A DNA stretch of 64,000 nt from Rhodoblastus sp963710275 (GTDB lineage Bacteria; Pseudomonadota; Alphaproteobacteria; Rhizobiales; Beijerinckiaceae), in contig CAVPZS010000008.1 in assembly GCA_963710275.1 (NCBI GenBank), forward strand, positions 186,001-250,000, given 5' to 3'. Of the stretch, positions 19,365 through 29,790 are shown in pieces; positions within the stretch are counted from its first letter, which is position 1, and each line of letters begins with the position of its first letter. The notes under the pieces are model-generated. The model was not told where the DNA came from. It searched no databases and was given only the letters and a program-made list of their open reading frames with translations. The position numbers and the translations under genes were made by a program.

Positions 19365-21293
19365 ATGCCTGACAAGCTCACTCAACAAAATCGGATCGCG
19401 AAGCTGAACACGCCGTTAGGGCAAGATGTTCTCGTACTTACACGTTTTCATGTCACCGAAGGGTTGAGCGAGCTTTTCGACATCTCCGTCGACGCCCTGA
19501 GCGAAACGGGAAATCTGGATTTCGACGCTGTGATCGGCAATGCCTGTACGATCACTCACGAAACCTTCGACAAGGTTCAGCGGGTCTTCAACGGCGTCGC
19601 GGTCGCGGCGGAATGGAACGGACGTTTCAACGAATATTACGCCTATCGTCTGACCCTGCGTCCGTGGCTCTGGCTGCTCGGCCATGTGTCGGACTGCCGG
19701 ATATTCCATGAGAAATCAGTCCTCGACATCATCAAGGCTGTTTTTTCCAGCCGCGGCTTTTCCGATTTCAGGGACGCGACGACGAGTTCCTATCAACCGA
19801 TCGAATATGTCGTCCAGTACCGGGAAACCGACTTGAACTTCGTCTGCCGGCTAATGGAGCAATTCGGCATCTATTATTTTTTCGAGCATCAGGACGGCAA
19901 GCACACGCTGGTCCTGGCCGACGCCAAGTCGTCGCACAAGGATGTCCCCGACCTTTCCAAGGTGCCTTTCAAGCCGCAAACGGGCGAAAGCCGTTACGAT
20001 TGCCAGCGCATCGAAAGCTGGACCTCGGCGCGACAGTTCCGCACCGGCCAGTCGACGCTGAACGACTATAATTTCAAGACGCCGGCGGCCTCCCAGCTTG
20101 CGGACAAGTCCAAGCCCGGCAATTATTCCCATGGCTCGTTCGAATTCTACGACTATCCAGGAAAATATCTGACCGCCGACGAAGGCGGCGGCGTCGCCAA
20201 CGTGCGGATCGACGCCGAACAGGCGCAGGACCATCGGCGTTTTGCGGCCGGCGATGCGCCGAGCCTGCTGTCCGGCGGGCTTGTCAGTCTCCAGGACCAT
20301 CCCACCAGCGATGAGAACACGGAATACCTGACCGTCCGCTGCATGCACAGCGTTGAAGGGCAGTCTTTTCGCACGGGCGGCGGCGCGGGGTCGGACACCT
20401 ATTCCGGCGCTTATGAATTTCTTCCTTCCGCAAAGCCATTTCGCGCGCCCGCCGTGACTCCGCGCCCGATCGTCCATGGTCCGCAGACGGCCGTCGTCAC
20501 CGGCTCCGGGGAGATCGATGTCGACGAGTACGGCCGCATTCTCGTGCGGTTCTTCTGGGATCGCGACAAGGGCAAGTCGTGCCGTGTCCGCGTCGCGCAG
20601 GTCTGGGCGGGTAAGACGTGGGGCGGCCAGGTGATCCCGCGCGTCGGGCAGGAGGTCGTCGTCGAGTTCCTCGAAGGCGATCCCGATCGTCCCCTGGTCA
20701 CGGGCGCGGTCTACAACGCCGACAACATGCCGCCCTACGCGATGCCGGACAACAAGACCCAGGCGGGCGTCAAGTCCAACTCCAGCGAGGGCGGCGGGGG
20801 CTACAACGAATTCATGTTCGAGGACAAGAAGGGCGAGGAATTCATCCGCATGCATGGCGAAAAAGACCATCAGGTGGTGATCAAGAATTCCGAGACCGTG
20901 ACGATCGGCGAGATATTCAGCCCTTCGGTCGGAAGCCCGTCGCGCACCCACCTCCTGTCCAATGGCGACGACAAGCTGACCGTCCAGGCCGGCAACCAGG
21001 ACGTCGTCATCGGCAACAACCAGACTTTGAAGGTCACGACAGACCGCACCAAGACCGTCGGCGGCAACGAGAACGCCAGCGTCACCGGCAATGAAAGCCT
21101 GACTGTCCAGGGCCAGATCAGCGTGACGGGGAGCACGACGATCCAGATCACGGCCAACACGTCGATCATGCTCAGCGTGGGCGGAAGTTCGATCACGATC
21201 GACCCATCGGGCGTCACGATCAAGGGGAACATGGTGACGGTCAATGGCAGCGGCATCACGATGATCCAGGGCGGCATGGTGATGATCAATTGA
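19365..21293 (+). CDS. vgrG: VgrG (TssI), T6SS spike protein
   Basis: An intact 642-residue VgrG. The gp27-like N-terminal part includes LTRFHVTEGLSELFDISVDA, YRLTLRPWLWLLGHVSDCRI, YVVQYRETDLNFVCRLMEQF. The gp5-like OB fold has DEYGRILVRFFWDRDKG, VRVAQVWAGKTWGGQVIPRV and VEFLEGDPDRPLVTGAVYN. The C-terminal needle is a run of short beta repeats with SITIDPSGVTIKGN near the end, stopping at MVMIN without a fused toxin. It opens the plus-strand operon. Confidence 0.96.
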   Translation: MPDKLTQQNRIAKLNTPLGQDVLVLTRFHVTEGLSELFDISVDALSETGNLDFDAVIGNACTITHETFDKVQRVFNGVAVAAEWNGRFNEYYAYRLTLRPWLWLLGHVSDCRIFHEKSVLDIIKAVFSSRGFSDFRDATTSSYQPIEYVVQYRETDLNFVCRLMEQFGIYYFFEHQDGKHTLVLADAKSSHKDVPDLSKVPFKPQTGESRYDCQRIESWTSARQFRTGQSTLNDYNFKTPAASQLADKSKPGNYSHGSFEFYDYPGKYLTADEGGGVANVRIDAEQAQDHRRFAAGDAPSLLSGGLVSLQDHPTSDENTEYLTVRCMHSVEGQSFRTGGGAGSDTYSGAYEFLPSAKPFRAPAVTPRPIVHGPQTAVVTGSGEIDVDEYGRILVRFFWDRDKGKSCRVRVAQVWAGKTWGGQVIPRVGQEVVVEFLEGDPDRPLVTGAVYNADNMPPYAMPDNKTQAGVKSNSSEGGGGYNEFMFEDKKGEEFIRMHGEKDHQVVIKNSETVTIGEIFSPSVGSPSRTHLLSNGDDKLTVQAGNQDVVIGNNQTLKVTTDRTKTVGGNENASVTGNESLTVQGQISVTGSTTIQITANTSIMLSVGGSSITIDPSGVTIKGNMVTVNGSGITMIQGGMVMIN

Positions 21294-21303
21294 TGAGGCC
21301 GAG

Positions 21304-21858
21304 ATGACGCGCATCCGCTTTGCCACTGCCCGAGACGTCATGGACGCCTTTCCCCAGATCACGGCAGTGATATCGTGCGAGTTCGACGACACGCCGTCGC
21401 TCGACTTCCTCGACGGATTGGTCGCCAGAGGCATGTTTCCGGAAGCCGTGTCCTTGCTCGCCCATCTCCTGCCGCGCCGCGAAAGCGTGTGGTGGGCGGC
21501 GAAAAGCGTGCGGGCCGCAAGCGCTCCCCTTCGCGCCGAAGACGAGCAGCTGATCGCCGCCGCCGAACATTGGGTGCGGGAGCCCGACGACGAGAGGCGC
21601 CGCGCCGCCTTGTCCCTCGGGAAGGAGGCCCAGCCCTCGCTCGCAGCGACCTGGGTGGCGCGCGGCGCGGCCTGGTCGGGCGGCGCGATCTTCGAGAATG
21701 GCCCGGTCAAGGTGATGTCGGAGCCGTTCATGACTCCGGCCGCGGTGCGGGGCGCCATCTTGATCGCTGCATCGAACAGCGCCGACCGTCAGTCCTTCCT
21801 GCGCGGCTGCGTCGACTGGGGACGGACATTGTTGACACAGACGGCTGGTCAGACGTGA
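21304..21858 (+). CDS. T6SS-associated DUF6931-like protein
   Basis: A 184-residue helical protein starting MTRIRFATARDVMDAFPQIT. It has RGMFPEAVSLLAHLLPRRES followed by VWWAAKSVRAASAP, and ends SFLRGCVDWGRTLLTQ. It resembles proteins labelled DUF6931 that sit near vgrG in alphaproteobacterial T6SS clusters; this identification is from memory and moderately sure. The place between vgrG (11 bases away) and tagH suggests a chaperone or adaptor role for spike loading, which is inference. No signal peptide or membrane helix. Confidence 0.65.
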   Translation: MTRIRFATARDVMDAFPQITAVISCEFDDTPSLDFLDGLVARGMFPEAVSLLAHLLPRRESVWWAAKSVRAASAPLRAEDEQLIAAAEHWVREPDDERRRAALSLGKEAQPSLAATWVARGAAWSGGAIFENGPVKVMSEPFMTPAAVRGAILIAASNSADRQSFLRGCVDWGRTLLTQTAGQT

Positions 21859-21901
21859 GCGGAGCGGAGATATTGACGAGCCTTGCATCGGAATTTTCGG
21901 A

Positions 21902-23302
21902 ATGGCGCTGACGTTCACCATCGAAAACGAGACCACCCTGATCGACGGTGGGCCTTTGTCCTATACGGTTTCCGGCAAGCGTGGCTTCGACATCGGCCGC
22001 GACGCGCATCTCGACTGGACCTTGCCCGATCCCAGCCGGCATATCTCCGGCAAGCATTGCGAAGTGCGCTTCCGGGACGGCGGCTACTGGCTCTATGACG
22101 TCTCGACCAACGGCACGTTCCTGGACGGCGCCGAGGGGCGGATGAGGGAGCCGAGGCGGCTTCGCGACGGGGACCGCCTCGCTATCGGCCAATATCTCAT
22201 TCGCGTCCAGCTCGACGAGGAGGCCTCCGAGGCGCCGCCGTCCTTCGTCGCCGCGCCCTCCGCGCCCGATTACAACGGCATGTGGCAGGCGCCGCCGCCG
22301 CTGTCGGAGGCGCCCTATTCCCCCGCGCCGCAAGGATTCGCGCCTCCGGCCGGGCCGGATTTCCTCGACTGGGCCATGGACGCGCCGCCGCTGGTCCAGA
22401 ACTCCAGGCCTTTCGCGCCGCCTGCGGCGCCTGATCCATCCTTTCCGCCGCCGCCGCCTTTTTCGCAGCCCCCCTTCGCGCCAGCGCCTCCGCCGCCTGC
22501 GGCGTCCGGCTTCGGAGCCGCGCCCGAAGAAAACATCTGGGGACGCCCGGCGCAGCGGATCGACGAGCGGCCGCGGATGGAAGCCGCGCCGAGGATCGAT
22601 GAACCGACGCGGCCCGAAGAACCGCCGCAGTCCGAGGAGTCGTCTCGCGCGGAGGCTCTTCGTCCGGTCACGCCCGTCGAGGCGCCGGCGCCGCAACCCG
22701 CGGCCGACGCGTCGGCCGGCGACGGGGCGGCCTTCATGCGCGCCTTCGCCAGGGGCGCGGGCCTGCCGGAAGCCTTGCTCGAACATTTCGACGCCGCTGC
22801 GCTCGGCGAACTGCTCGGCGCCCTGATGCGCGCGACCGTGGAAGACGTGAAGCAATTGCTGGCGGCGCGGTTCGAAGCCAAGCGCATGGCCAAGAGCGGC
22901 AACCAGACGCAGATCCAGATGCTGAACAATAATCCGTTGAAATTCACGCCGACGGCCGATGATGCGCTGAAAATCATGTTCGGGCCGCCAACGCGCGGCT
23001 ATCTCGACGCGCGGCGGACGCTGGAACAGAGTTTTTCCGACATCAAGGCGCATCAGGTCGACACCTATGCGGCCATGCAAGGCGCGTTGCGCGAGCTGAT
23101 CGAGGATTTCGACCCGGCGGAAATCGAGGCTTCGCTGGGGCGCGAAGGCGGCCTGACCGGGCTGATCGGCTCCCGCAAGGCGCGGGCCTGGGATGTGTTC
23201 GTCACGCGCTGGCAGGCAAAGTCGCTGCGCCAGGACGACGGCATGCTCGGCGCGTTCATGGCCTATTTTTCGAAACATTACGACCGCGGCGGCGCGGCCT
23301 GA
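21902..23302 (+). CDS. tagH: TagH/Fha, T6SS FHA-domain protein
   Basis: A 466-residue protein. Residues 20-100 form an FHA phosphothreonine-binding domain: GFDIGRDAHLDW, PSRHISGKHCEV (conserved Arg, Ser and His) and DVSTNGTFLDGAEG. A Pro-rich linker covers about residues 105-280. The C-terminus is the TagH/VasC domain with LMRATVEDVKQLLAARFEAK, NNPLKFTPTADDAL and MAYFSKHYDRGG. Fha binds its phosphorylated partner (in Agrobacterium, phosphorylated TssL) and promotes secretion. The pppA and ppkA genes downstream supply the switch. Confidence 0.93.
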   Translation: MALTFTIENETTLIDGGPLSYTVSGKRGFDIGRDAHLDWTLPDPSRHISGKHCEVRFRDGGYWLYDVSTNGTFLDGAEGRMREPRRLRDGDRLAIGQYLIRVQLDEEASEAPPSFVAAPSAPDYNGMWQAPPPLSEAPYSPAPQGFAPPAGPDFLDWAMDAPPLVQNSRPFAPPAAPDPSFPPPPPFSQPPFAPAPPPPAASGFGAAPEENIWGRPAQRIDERPRMEAAPRIDEPTRPEEPPQSEESSRAEALRPVTPVEAPAPQPAADASAGDGAAFMRAFARGAGLPEALLEHFDAAALGELLGALMRATVEDVKQLLAARFEAKRMAKSGNQTQIQMLNNNPLKFTPTADDALKIMFGPPTRGYLDARRTLEQSFSDIKAHQVDTYAAMQGALRELIEDFDPAEIEASLGREGGLTGLIGSRKARAWDVFVTRWQAKSLRQDDGMLGAFMAYFSKHYDRGGAA

Positions 23303-23340
23303 CGGGCGGGCGAAGCCGCTGAATTGGTGGGGGAAAAGGA

Positions 23341-24691
23341 ATGTCCTGGTATAGCAAGGTCGCCTGGTCGGAAGGCATTTTCCTGCGGCCGCACCATTTG
23401 CAGCAGAACGACCGCTATTTCGAGCGGCTGGTGGGCTTCGCGCGCCCGCCACGCCACGCCCTATCCCTGGGGCTTCGCCGAGCTCGAAATCGACAAGGAC
23501 CTCGCCCGACAGATCGAAATTCTCGCTGCGCCGCGCCTCCGGCCTGCTGCAGGACGGCACGCCGGTTCGACTTTCCCGGCGACAGTCCCGCCGCCGGCCG
23601 CGATCGACGTGCCGGACAATGCCGGCGGGCCAGATCGTGTGGCTGACCATGCCGGTCGCGCAAGGCCAACGAGCGCGAGATCGACCAGCTCGAGAGGCGG
23701 AAAGCGCCAGCCGCTTCGCCTCCTCGTCGGAAACTTTACATCAATTCATCGTCCTTCCTTGCGCGTCGAGGAGGAGATCGATATCGCCCATCCGCGCCTG
23801 GCCTACGAGACGCGCCGCGAGACCCAAGCCCGATTACAATTCGCTTGGCGGTGGCGCGGATCGTCGAGGTGCGCGACAAGACCCTGATCTTCGACGAGAA
23901 ATTTCGCGCCGCCGCTGCTGATCTGCGCCGCCCATCCGGTGGTCAACGGCTGGCTCGACCGGGTCATCGGCTGGATCGACAACAAGCTGGAGGAGCTGGC
24001 GCGCTACGCCTGCCGACCCCACCGCGGGCGGCGGCCTGCAGAGCGCCGACTATTTCATCCTGCAGCTGCTCAACCGCGAATTCTCCGGTGCTGAAGCATT
24101 TCCGCAGGTTCGGCCTACATCCATCCGGAGCGGCTGTTCTGCCAGTTGCTGAGCCTGGCCGGCGAATTGGCGACCTATTCGGAGGCAGAAGCGCCGGGTC
24201 CCCAGCTATCCCGCCTACAATCACGACGACCTGCACAACGTCTTTCGCGCCGGTCCTGCGCGATATCCAGGACTTCCTCTCGGGCGCTGGGCATGGGACG
24301 TCGCGCCTTGCGCCTGGAGCTCAACGACCGCTGGCGCAAAACGCCTATGTCTCGGCCGATCCGCGACCCCAGCCTGTTCCAGGCCGCGTCCTTCATCCTG
24401 GAGGTGTCGGCCAACCGCTCGCTGACCGACATCCAGACGCAGTTCCCGAACCTGCTGAAACTCGGTCCCAACACCAAGATGAACGAGATCGTCCACGCCA
24501 ACCTGCCGGGCGTGCCGCTGGTGCACCTGCCGACGCCGCCGAACGCAGATCCGGGCGATTTCCGACCACGTCTATTTCTTTCTCGACAAGCGTTCGCCGC
24601 TCTGGCCCGAATTCAGCTCGCGCCGGTTCGATCGGGCTTCACTTTGCCGGCGACTGGCCGCAGCTTGAGCTCGAATTATGGGCGGTGCTAG
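23341..24691 (+). pseudogene. tssK: TssK, T6SS baseplate connector, heavily frameshifted
   Basis: The ATG at 23341 follows GGGGGAAAAGGA and gives MSWYSKVAWSEGIFLRPHHL, the unmistakable TssK start. Pieces then alternate between frames: PYPWGFAELEIDKDLARQIE, GQIVWLTMPVAQ, VEEEIDIAHPRLAYETRRE, ARIVEVRDKTLIFDEKF, HPVVNGWLDRVIGWIDNKLE, LLSLAGELATYSEAEA, and finally FQAASFILEVSANRSLTDIQ and TKMNEIVHANLPGVPLVHLP. At least eight shifts occur in 1.35 kb. The end HFAGDWPQLELELWAV is in the tssL frame; a shift there would use TAG at 24689. Every piece is well conserved, so the damage is recent or technical. TssK links the baseplate to TssL and TssM. Confidence 0.93.
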
Positions 24692-24702
24692 GAGGATCGG
24701 CG

Positions 24703-26187
24703 ATGACCAACGGCGACAATCCCTTCGAACAGAAACGCGGCGAACGCACGATCATCCGACCCAATCCGGGCGGCCGGCGACCCGCGCCAGCTCCAGGGTT
24801 CGCGCCCCAGCCCGGCGGATTCGCGCCCCAGCCCCAGCCGGCAGGCTTCGGCGCGCCGCCGCAAACCCCATTGGGCGCCGGAGACGACTGGATCAATGCG
24901 CAGCGCGCGGCGCAGAACCAGCCGCCGCCGCCGGCCTTTCCGCCGCTGTCCGCCGGGCCCTTGCCCGACATCGACCTCAATGACCTGACCGCGCCAAACG
25001 AAAACCCGATCATGCGCGCGGCGGGACCGCTGCTGATGCTGCTCGGCCGCCTGCGCGCCGCCGCTTTGAGCGCGCCGCTCGCCGGCCTGATGGCGCAAGT
25101 GGCCGACGCTACGCTGCATTTCGAAAAGGACATCAGATCCGCGGGCATTCCGGAAGACCAGGCCGTCTCGGCGAAATATGCGCTCTGCGCGACGGCCGAC
25201 GACATCGTCCAGAACATTCCGACCGAGGACCGGCATGTGTGGACGCAATTCAGCATGCTGGCGCGCTTCTTCAACGACCGCAATGGCGGCGTGCGCTTCT
25301 TTCAGGAAGTCGACCGCGCCAAGATGGACCCGCTGCGCAATTTTCCGCTGCTGGAGCTGCTCTACACCTGCCTGGCGCTGGGCTTCCAGGGCATGCATCG
25401 CTCCTCGCCCAACGGGCAGGCGTCCCTGCAGCAATTGCAGCGCCAGCTTTATGAAACCCTCCGCCAGGTCCGTCCCCGGATGGACCGCGAGCTATCGCCC
25501 CACTGGCGCGGCCAGGTCCTGGCGAAGCGCAAGGGCTGGCTGCGGGTGCCGGTCTGGGCCTCGGCCGGCGTGGCGGGCCTCGCCCTGTTCGGCGTCTTCG
25601 TCACCCTGCGCGCGCTGCTCTCGGGCGGGGCCGACGTCGCCATCGACCATATGCGGACAATTCACTCGACCGAGCCGCTGACCCTGGAGCGCCGCGTCTT
25701 TGCGCCTCCGCCGCCGCAGGACCCGGTGATCCCGGGCAAGATCACGCAATTGCAGCGCATTCGCACGGCGCTGGCCGCCGAGATCGCGGCGGGGCAGGCC
25801 GATGCGTCGCAGACGGCGAGCAAGATCGTCATCCGCGTCGGCGACCTGGTTCTGTTTCCCTCGGGCCAGGCGACGCTGTTCAAGGCCTTCGACATCATGG
25901 GCGCAAAGATCGCCGCGGCGCTCGACAAGGAGCCAAAGTCGATCAAGGTCATCGGCCACACCGACAATGTGAAGCTCTCTAGCGTTTCGCGCTTTCCCTC
26001 CAACCTGCAGCTGTCGATCGAGCGCGCCAAGGCGGTCGCGGACGTGCTGAAGCGCGGATTGACCAATCCGGCCCGGGTCCAGGTGGAGGGCAGGGCGGAT
26101 GAGGAGCCGATCGCCTCCAACGACACCAAGGAGGGACGCGCCAAGAACCGGCGCGTCGACATCCTGCTCGAGCGCGAGGACTTCTAG
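24703..26187 (+). CDS. tssL: TssL with C-terminal OmpA-like peptidoglycan-binding domain
   Basis: A 494-residue inner-membrane T6SS protein. The ATG at 24703 has AGGAGG 7 bases upstream; the frame is open further back only because of the broken tssK. A Pro/Gln-rich cytoplasmic leader (about 100 residues) precedes the DotU/IcmH-like domain (YALCATADDIVQNIP; LLELLYTCLALGFQGMHR). One membrane helix lies near residues 278-302. The OmpA-like domain runs from about 375 to 490 (VGDLVLFPSGQATLFKAFD, VIGHTDNVK, RAKAVADVLKRGL, NRRVDILLERED) and can anchor the complex to peptidoglycan. In Agrobacterium TssL is the target of PpkA. Confidence 0.95.
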   Translation: MTNGDNPFEQKRGERTIIRPNPGGRRPAPAPGFAPQPGGFAPQPQPAGFGAPPQTPLGAGDDWINAQRAAQNQPPPPAFPPLSAGPLPDIDLNDLTAPNENPIMRAAGPLLMLLGRLRAAALSAPLAGLMAQVADATLHFEKDIRSAGIPEDQAVSAKYALCATADDIVQNIPTEDRHVWTQFSMLARFFNDRNGGVRFFQEVDRAKMDPLRNFPLLELLYTCLALGFQGMHRSSPNGQASLQQLQRQLYETLRQVRPRMDRELSPHWRGQVLAKRKGWLRVPVWASAGVAGLALFGVFVTLRALLSGGADVAIDHMRTIHSTEPLTLERRVFAPPPPQDPVIPGKITQLQRIRTALAAEIAAGQADASQTASKIVIRVGDLVLFPSGQATLFKAFDIMGAKIAAALDKEPKSIKVIGHTDNVKLSSVSRFPSNLQLSIERAKAVADVLKRGLTNPARVQVEGRADEEPIASNDTKEGRAKNRRVDILLEREDF

Positions 26188-26241
26188 CTCGCCGGAGGCA
26201 GAATTCCGTCGCCCCGGCGCAATAAGATTTGGATCGGCTCC

Positions 26242-29200
26242 ATGACAACCAATCGCAAGCAATTCCTTTACTACTCGCTGGTCGGCACGGGCCTGCTCTC
26301 CCTCAGCGCGCTGATCTATTTCGTCGGTCCGATGATCGCAATCGGCAACTGGCGTCCGTTCGAAGATGAGCGCGCGCGCTGGGCCGTCTGCGCGGCGATC
26401 CTCTTTGTCGGCGGCGCGATCGCCTTCTGGATCGAGTGGCGCCGCGCCAGTCAGGCCGACGCCATCGAGGCGGGCATAGCCGGCGGCGAAAAGGCGGTGG
26501 AGAGCGACGAGCGGGTGCTGTCGGGGCGGATGAAGGACGCGCTGGCCACATTGAAGGCGGCCGGCGGCGACAAGGCGGATTATCTCTACGACCTGCCCTG
26601 GTACATCATCATCGGGCCGCCCGGCTCGGGCAAGACCACCGCCCTGGTCAATTCGGGGCTGAAATTTCCGCTCTCGCGCGGGGCGACCCCGGCCGCGATC
26701 GCCGGCAGCGGCGGCACCCGCTATTGCGACTGGTGGTTCACCGAGGACGCGGTGCTGATCGACACCGCCGGCCGCTACACCACCCAGGATTCCGACGCCG
26801 ACGCCGACGCCAAGAGCTGGCGGTCCTTCCTCGACCTCCTGAAGGGCAATCGCCCGCATCAGCCGATCAACGGCGCCATCGTCGCGATCAGTCTGGAAGA
26901 CATGCTCAGCGCCAAGCCGGAGGAGCTCAACGCCCATGCCGACGCCATCCGCGCGCGCCTGCTCGAACTGCACGAACGCCTGAAGGTCGACTTCCCGGTC
27001 TATGCGCTGTTCACCAAGGCCGACCTGATCGCCGGCTTCACCGAATTCTTCGGCAACCTGGACGAGCGCGGCCGCGCCCAGGTCTGGGGCGCCACCTTCC
27101 AGACCTCCGACAAGACGCGCAACATGGTCGGGGACATTCCCGCCGAATTCGACGAATTGCTGCTGCGGCTCAACGACTTGACCACCGACCGGCTGCAGGA
27201 GGAGCCGACGCCGAGCACCCGCGTCGCGCTGTTCGGCTTGCCGGCGCAAATGGCCAATCTGCGCAAGCCCGTGCATGATTTCCTCAACCGCATCTTCGAG
27301 CCGACCCGTTACCACGCCAACGCGGCGTTGCGCGGCTTTTATTTCACCTCTGGCACGCAGCAGGGGACGCCGATCGACCAGCTGCTCGGCTCCTTCGCGC
27401 GCAACTTCGGCGCGCAGGAAGTCAAGGCGGCGCATTATTCGGGGCTTGGCAAGAGCTTCTTCCTCACCAACCTGATCGGCCAGACCATCATTGGCGAAGC
27501 CAACTGGGTCTCCACCGACGTGGCTTCGGTGCGCCGCGGGCGGCTGCTCGAATTCGGACTCTACGGGCTGATGGCCCTGGTCGCCGCGGGACTCGTCGGC
27601 GCCTGGTCGGTCAGCTTCGCGCGCAACCGCCAGCTGATCGCCGACGTGGACGCCTCCGCCGCGAATTTCGTCGCCGAGGCCGGCGGCTTCGCCAAGGAGA
27701 CCAGGATCTCGGACCGCGACATGAAGCGCGCCTTGCCCCTGCTCGACAAGCTGCGCTACCTGCCCGCGGGCTACGAGGAGCGCGGCAAGGGATCGCTGGC
27801 GGAGGATTTCGGCCTCAGCCAGCGCGAGCGCCTCGAGACGACAGATGTCAACGCCTATCGCCTCGGGCTCGAGCGCTTCTTCCGTCCGCGCCTTTACTAT
27901 CGCCTCGAAGAAGTCCTGGAGCGCAATCGCGACAATCCGAACGAGCTCTACGACGCGCTGAAGGTCTATCTGATGCTCGGCGGCGTCCACAAGGCGGACA
28001 ACGCCCTGATCGAATCCTGGATGCGCAACGACTGGGCGGTCAACCTTTATCCGGGCGCTGGCTACGCCCCGGGCAGAGAGGCGCTGGAGCAGCATCTCGA
28101 GGCCATGCTCGCCCTCAACGACGGACATGAGCCGCCGGTCGGGCTCAATGAAAGCCTGGTTGCGGAGGCGCAGCGCAACCTGGCGCGGCTGAGCGTCTCG
28201 CAGCGCGCCTATGCCCTGCTGAAATCGGAAAGCCACTCGGTCAAGGCGCCGGACTGGCAGCCGTCGAAAGTCTGCGGCGACGATTTCACCGATATTTTCG
28301 AGGCCGGCGCCGGCGAGCGCGCGACGAGCCTGCTCGTGCCCGGATTCTATACCTACGCCGGTTTCCACCGCGCCTTCCTCGACCGCCTGAGCGGCGTGCG
28401 CGAGCGGCTTCAGAACGAGCGCTGGGTGCTGGCGCCGCCGGCGAACAGACGGCGGTAGACAGCCAGTACCAGACGCTTTCCAAGGACCTGACCGATCTCT
28501 ACACCAAGGATTTCATCGCCGCCTGGCGGGCGACCCTGTCGCGGGTGAAACTCAAGTCGCTGATCGCGGACAAGCCGAAATACCAGGTTCTCGGCATCGC
28601 CTCGGGTAGCGCCTCGCCGCTGAAATGCCTGATGGAATCGATCAAGGCCGAGACGGCGGTGACCCGCGAGCGGCCCGGCTTCAAGCCGGAAGGCGAGGCC
28701 AAGAAAGGCGGCGAGCTGGTCGGCGACGTGGCGGACGAGAATACGGCGGCGCCGGGCGCGGAGATCGAGGCCTCCTTCAAGCCCTATTTCGTCATGGTCG
28801 ACGGCGACGCGACAAAGCGGCCGATCGACGCCATCGTGTCCGGCCTGGCCGACATCAACCAGAGCCTGATACTCGCGACCAATCCGTCGCAGGCGCCCAT
28901 CGCCAACGCCAACCTGCAGGTGCAGGTGGAGTCGCTGCGCCGCCTGGGGCAGCGGCTGCCGCCGCCTTTCTCCGCCATGCTGCTTACCGCGTCGAGTGAT
29001 TTTGACGGCGACCTGACCAATGGCGTCCGCGCGCAATTGCGCCGCGCGCTCGGCGACCAGGTGACCGGCGTCTGCCAGCAGATCATCGGCAACCGCTATC
29101 CCTTCGTGAAGACCGACCGCGACGTCGCGCTCGGCGACTTCGGCAAGCTGTTCGGGGCCGGCGGCATCCTCGACCGCTTCTTCTCCGGCAACCTGACGCA

Positions 29201-29789
29201 ATATGTCGACCTGTCGAAACACGACTGGTCGTGGCGGATGGACACGCCGGTCGGCAAGGCGTTGTCCAACTCCACGGGCACGCTGCGCGACTTCCAGCGG
29301 GCGGCGCAAATTCGCGAGACCTTCTTCGGCAATGGGGGCACGATGCCGAGCCTGACCCTGTCGATCACCCCGCCGCAGCTCGCGGTCGCCACGGCCGCCG
29401 CCGCGACCCCGACCTCGCTGTTCGGCGGCGCGGCGCCCGCGGCGACCAGTTCGGTGTCGGTAAAGATGGACGCCAATGGCGCGCCGGTCGTCAGCGCCCA
29501 GGGACCGGCCTCGCCGGTCGTGGTGCAATGGCCCGGCGCCAATACCGGACATAGCGCGGTCATCGTTTCCGGCGACAACGGCCAGCCGGCGGCGACGATC
29601 GAACGCAGCGGCGCGTGGTCGTTGTTCCGGCTGGTCGAGGCGGGCGGTCCCGTTCTTCGAGGCGATCAGGTCCAGGTCAGCTATCTGGTAGGGGGGCGCG
29701 AGCTGAATTACCGGATCGCCTCTGGCTCGGCGCAAAATCCGTTCAATCTCGGACTGTTGCGCGATTTCCATTGTCCGGCGGGCCTGTGA
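26242..29789 (+). pseudogene. tssM: TssM/IcmF, T6SS inner-membrane ATPase-like subunit, one frameshift
   Basis: About 1180 codons. Two N-terminal helices (residues 9-33 and 46-65) are followed by a Walker A motif GPPGSGKTT (125-133) and Walker B VLIDTAGRY (171-179). A third helix lies near 435-455. The large periplasmic part includes AAHYSGLGKSFFLTNLIGQ before the helix and SWRMDTPVGKALSNSTGTLR late. The first frame stops at 28458; near 28440, in a CCGCCGG context, the frame moves and continues TAVDSQYQTLSKDLTDLYTK to 29789. TssM with TssL forms the envelope-spanning channel. No TssJ lipoprotein partner is seen in this window. Confidence 0.95.
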
Positions 29790-29790
29790 C

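Noticed and set aside
19851..21758. Minus-strand open frame of 635 codons across vgrG
   Set aside because: It is antisense to an unmistakable VgrG and has an Ala/Arg/His-rich, non-protein-like composition.
21728..23650. Minus-strand open frame of 640 codons across tagH
   Set aside because: It is antisense to the FHA protein and shows no domain.
25492..28368. Minus-strand open frame of 958 codons across tssL and tssM
   Set aside because: The plus strand holds clear TssL and TssM motifs; the long frame is a GC shadow.
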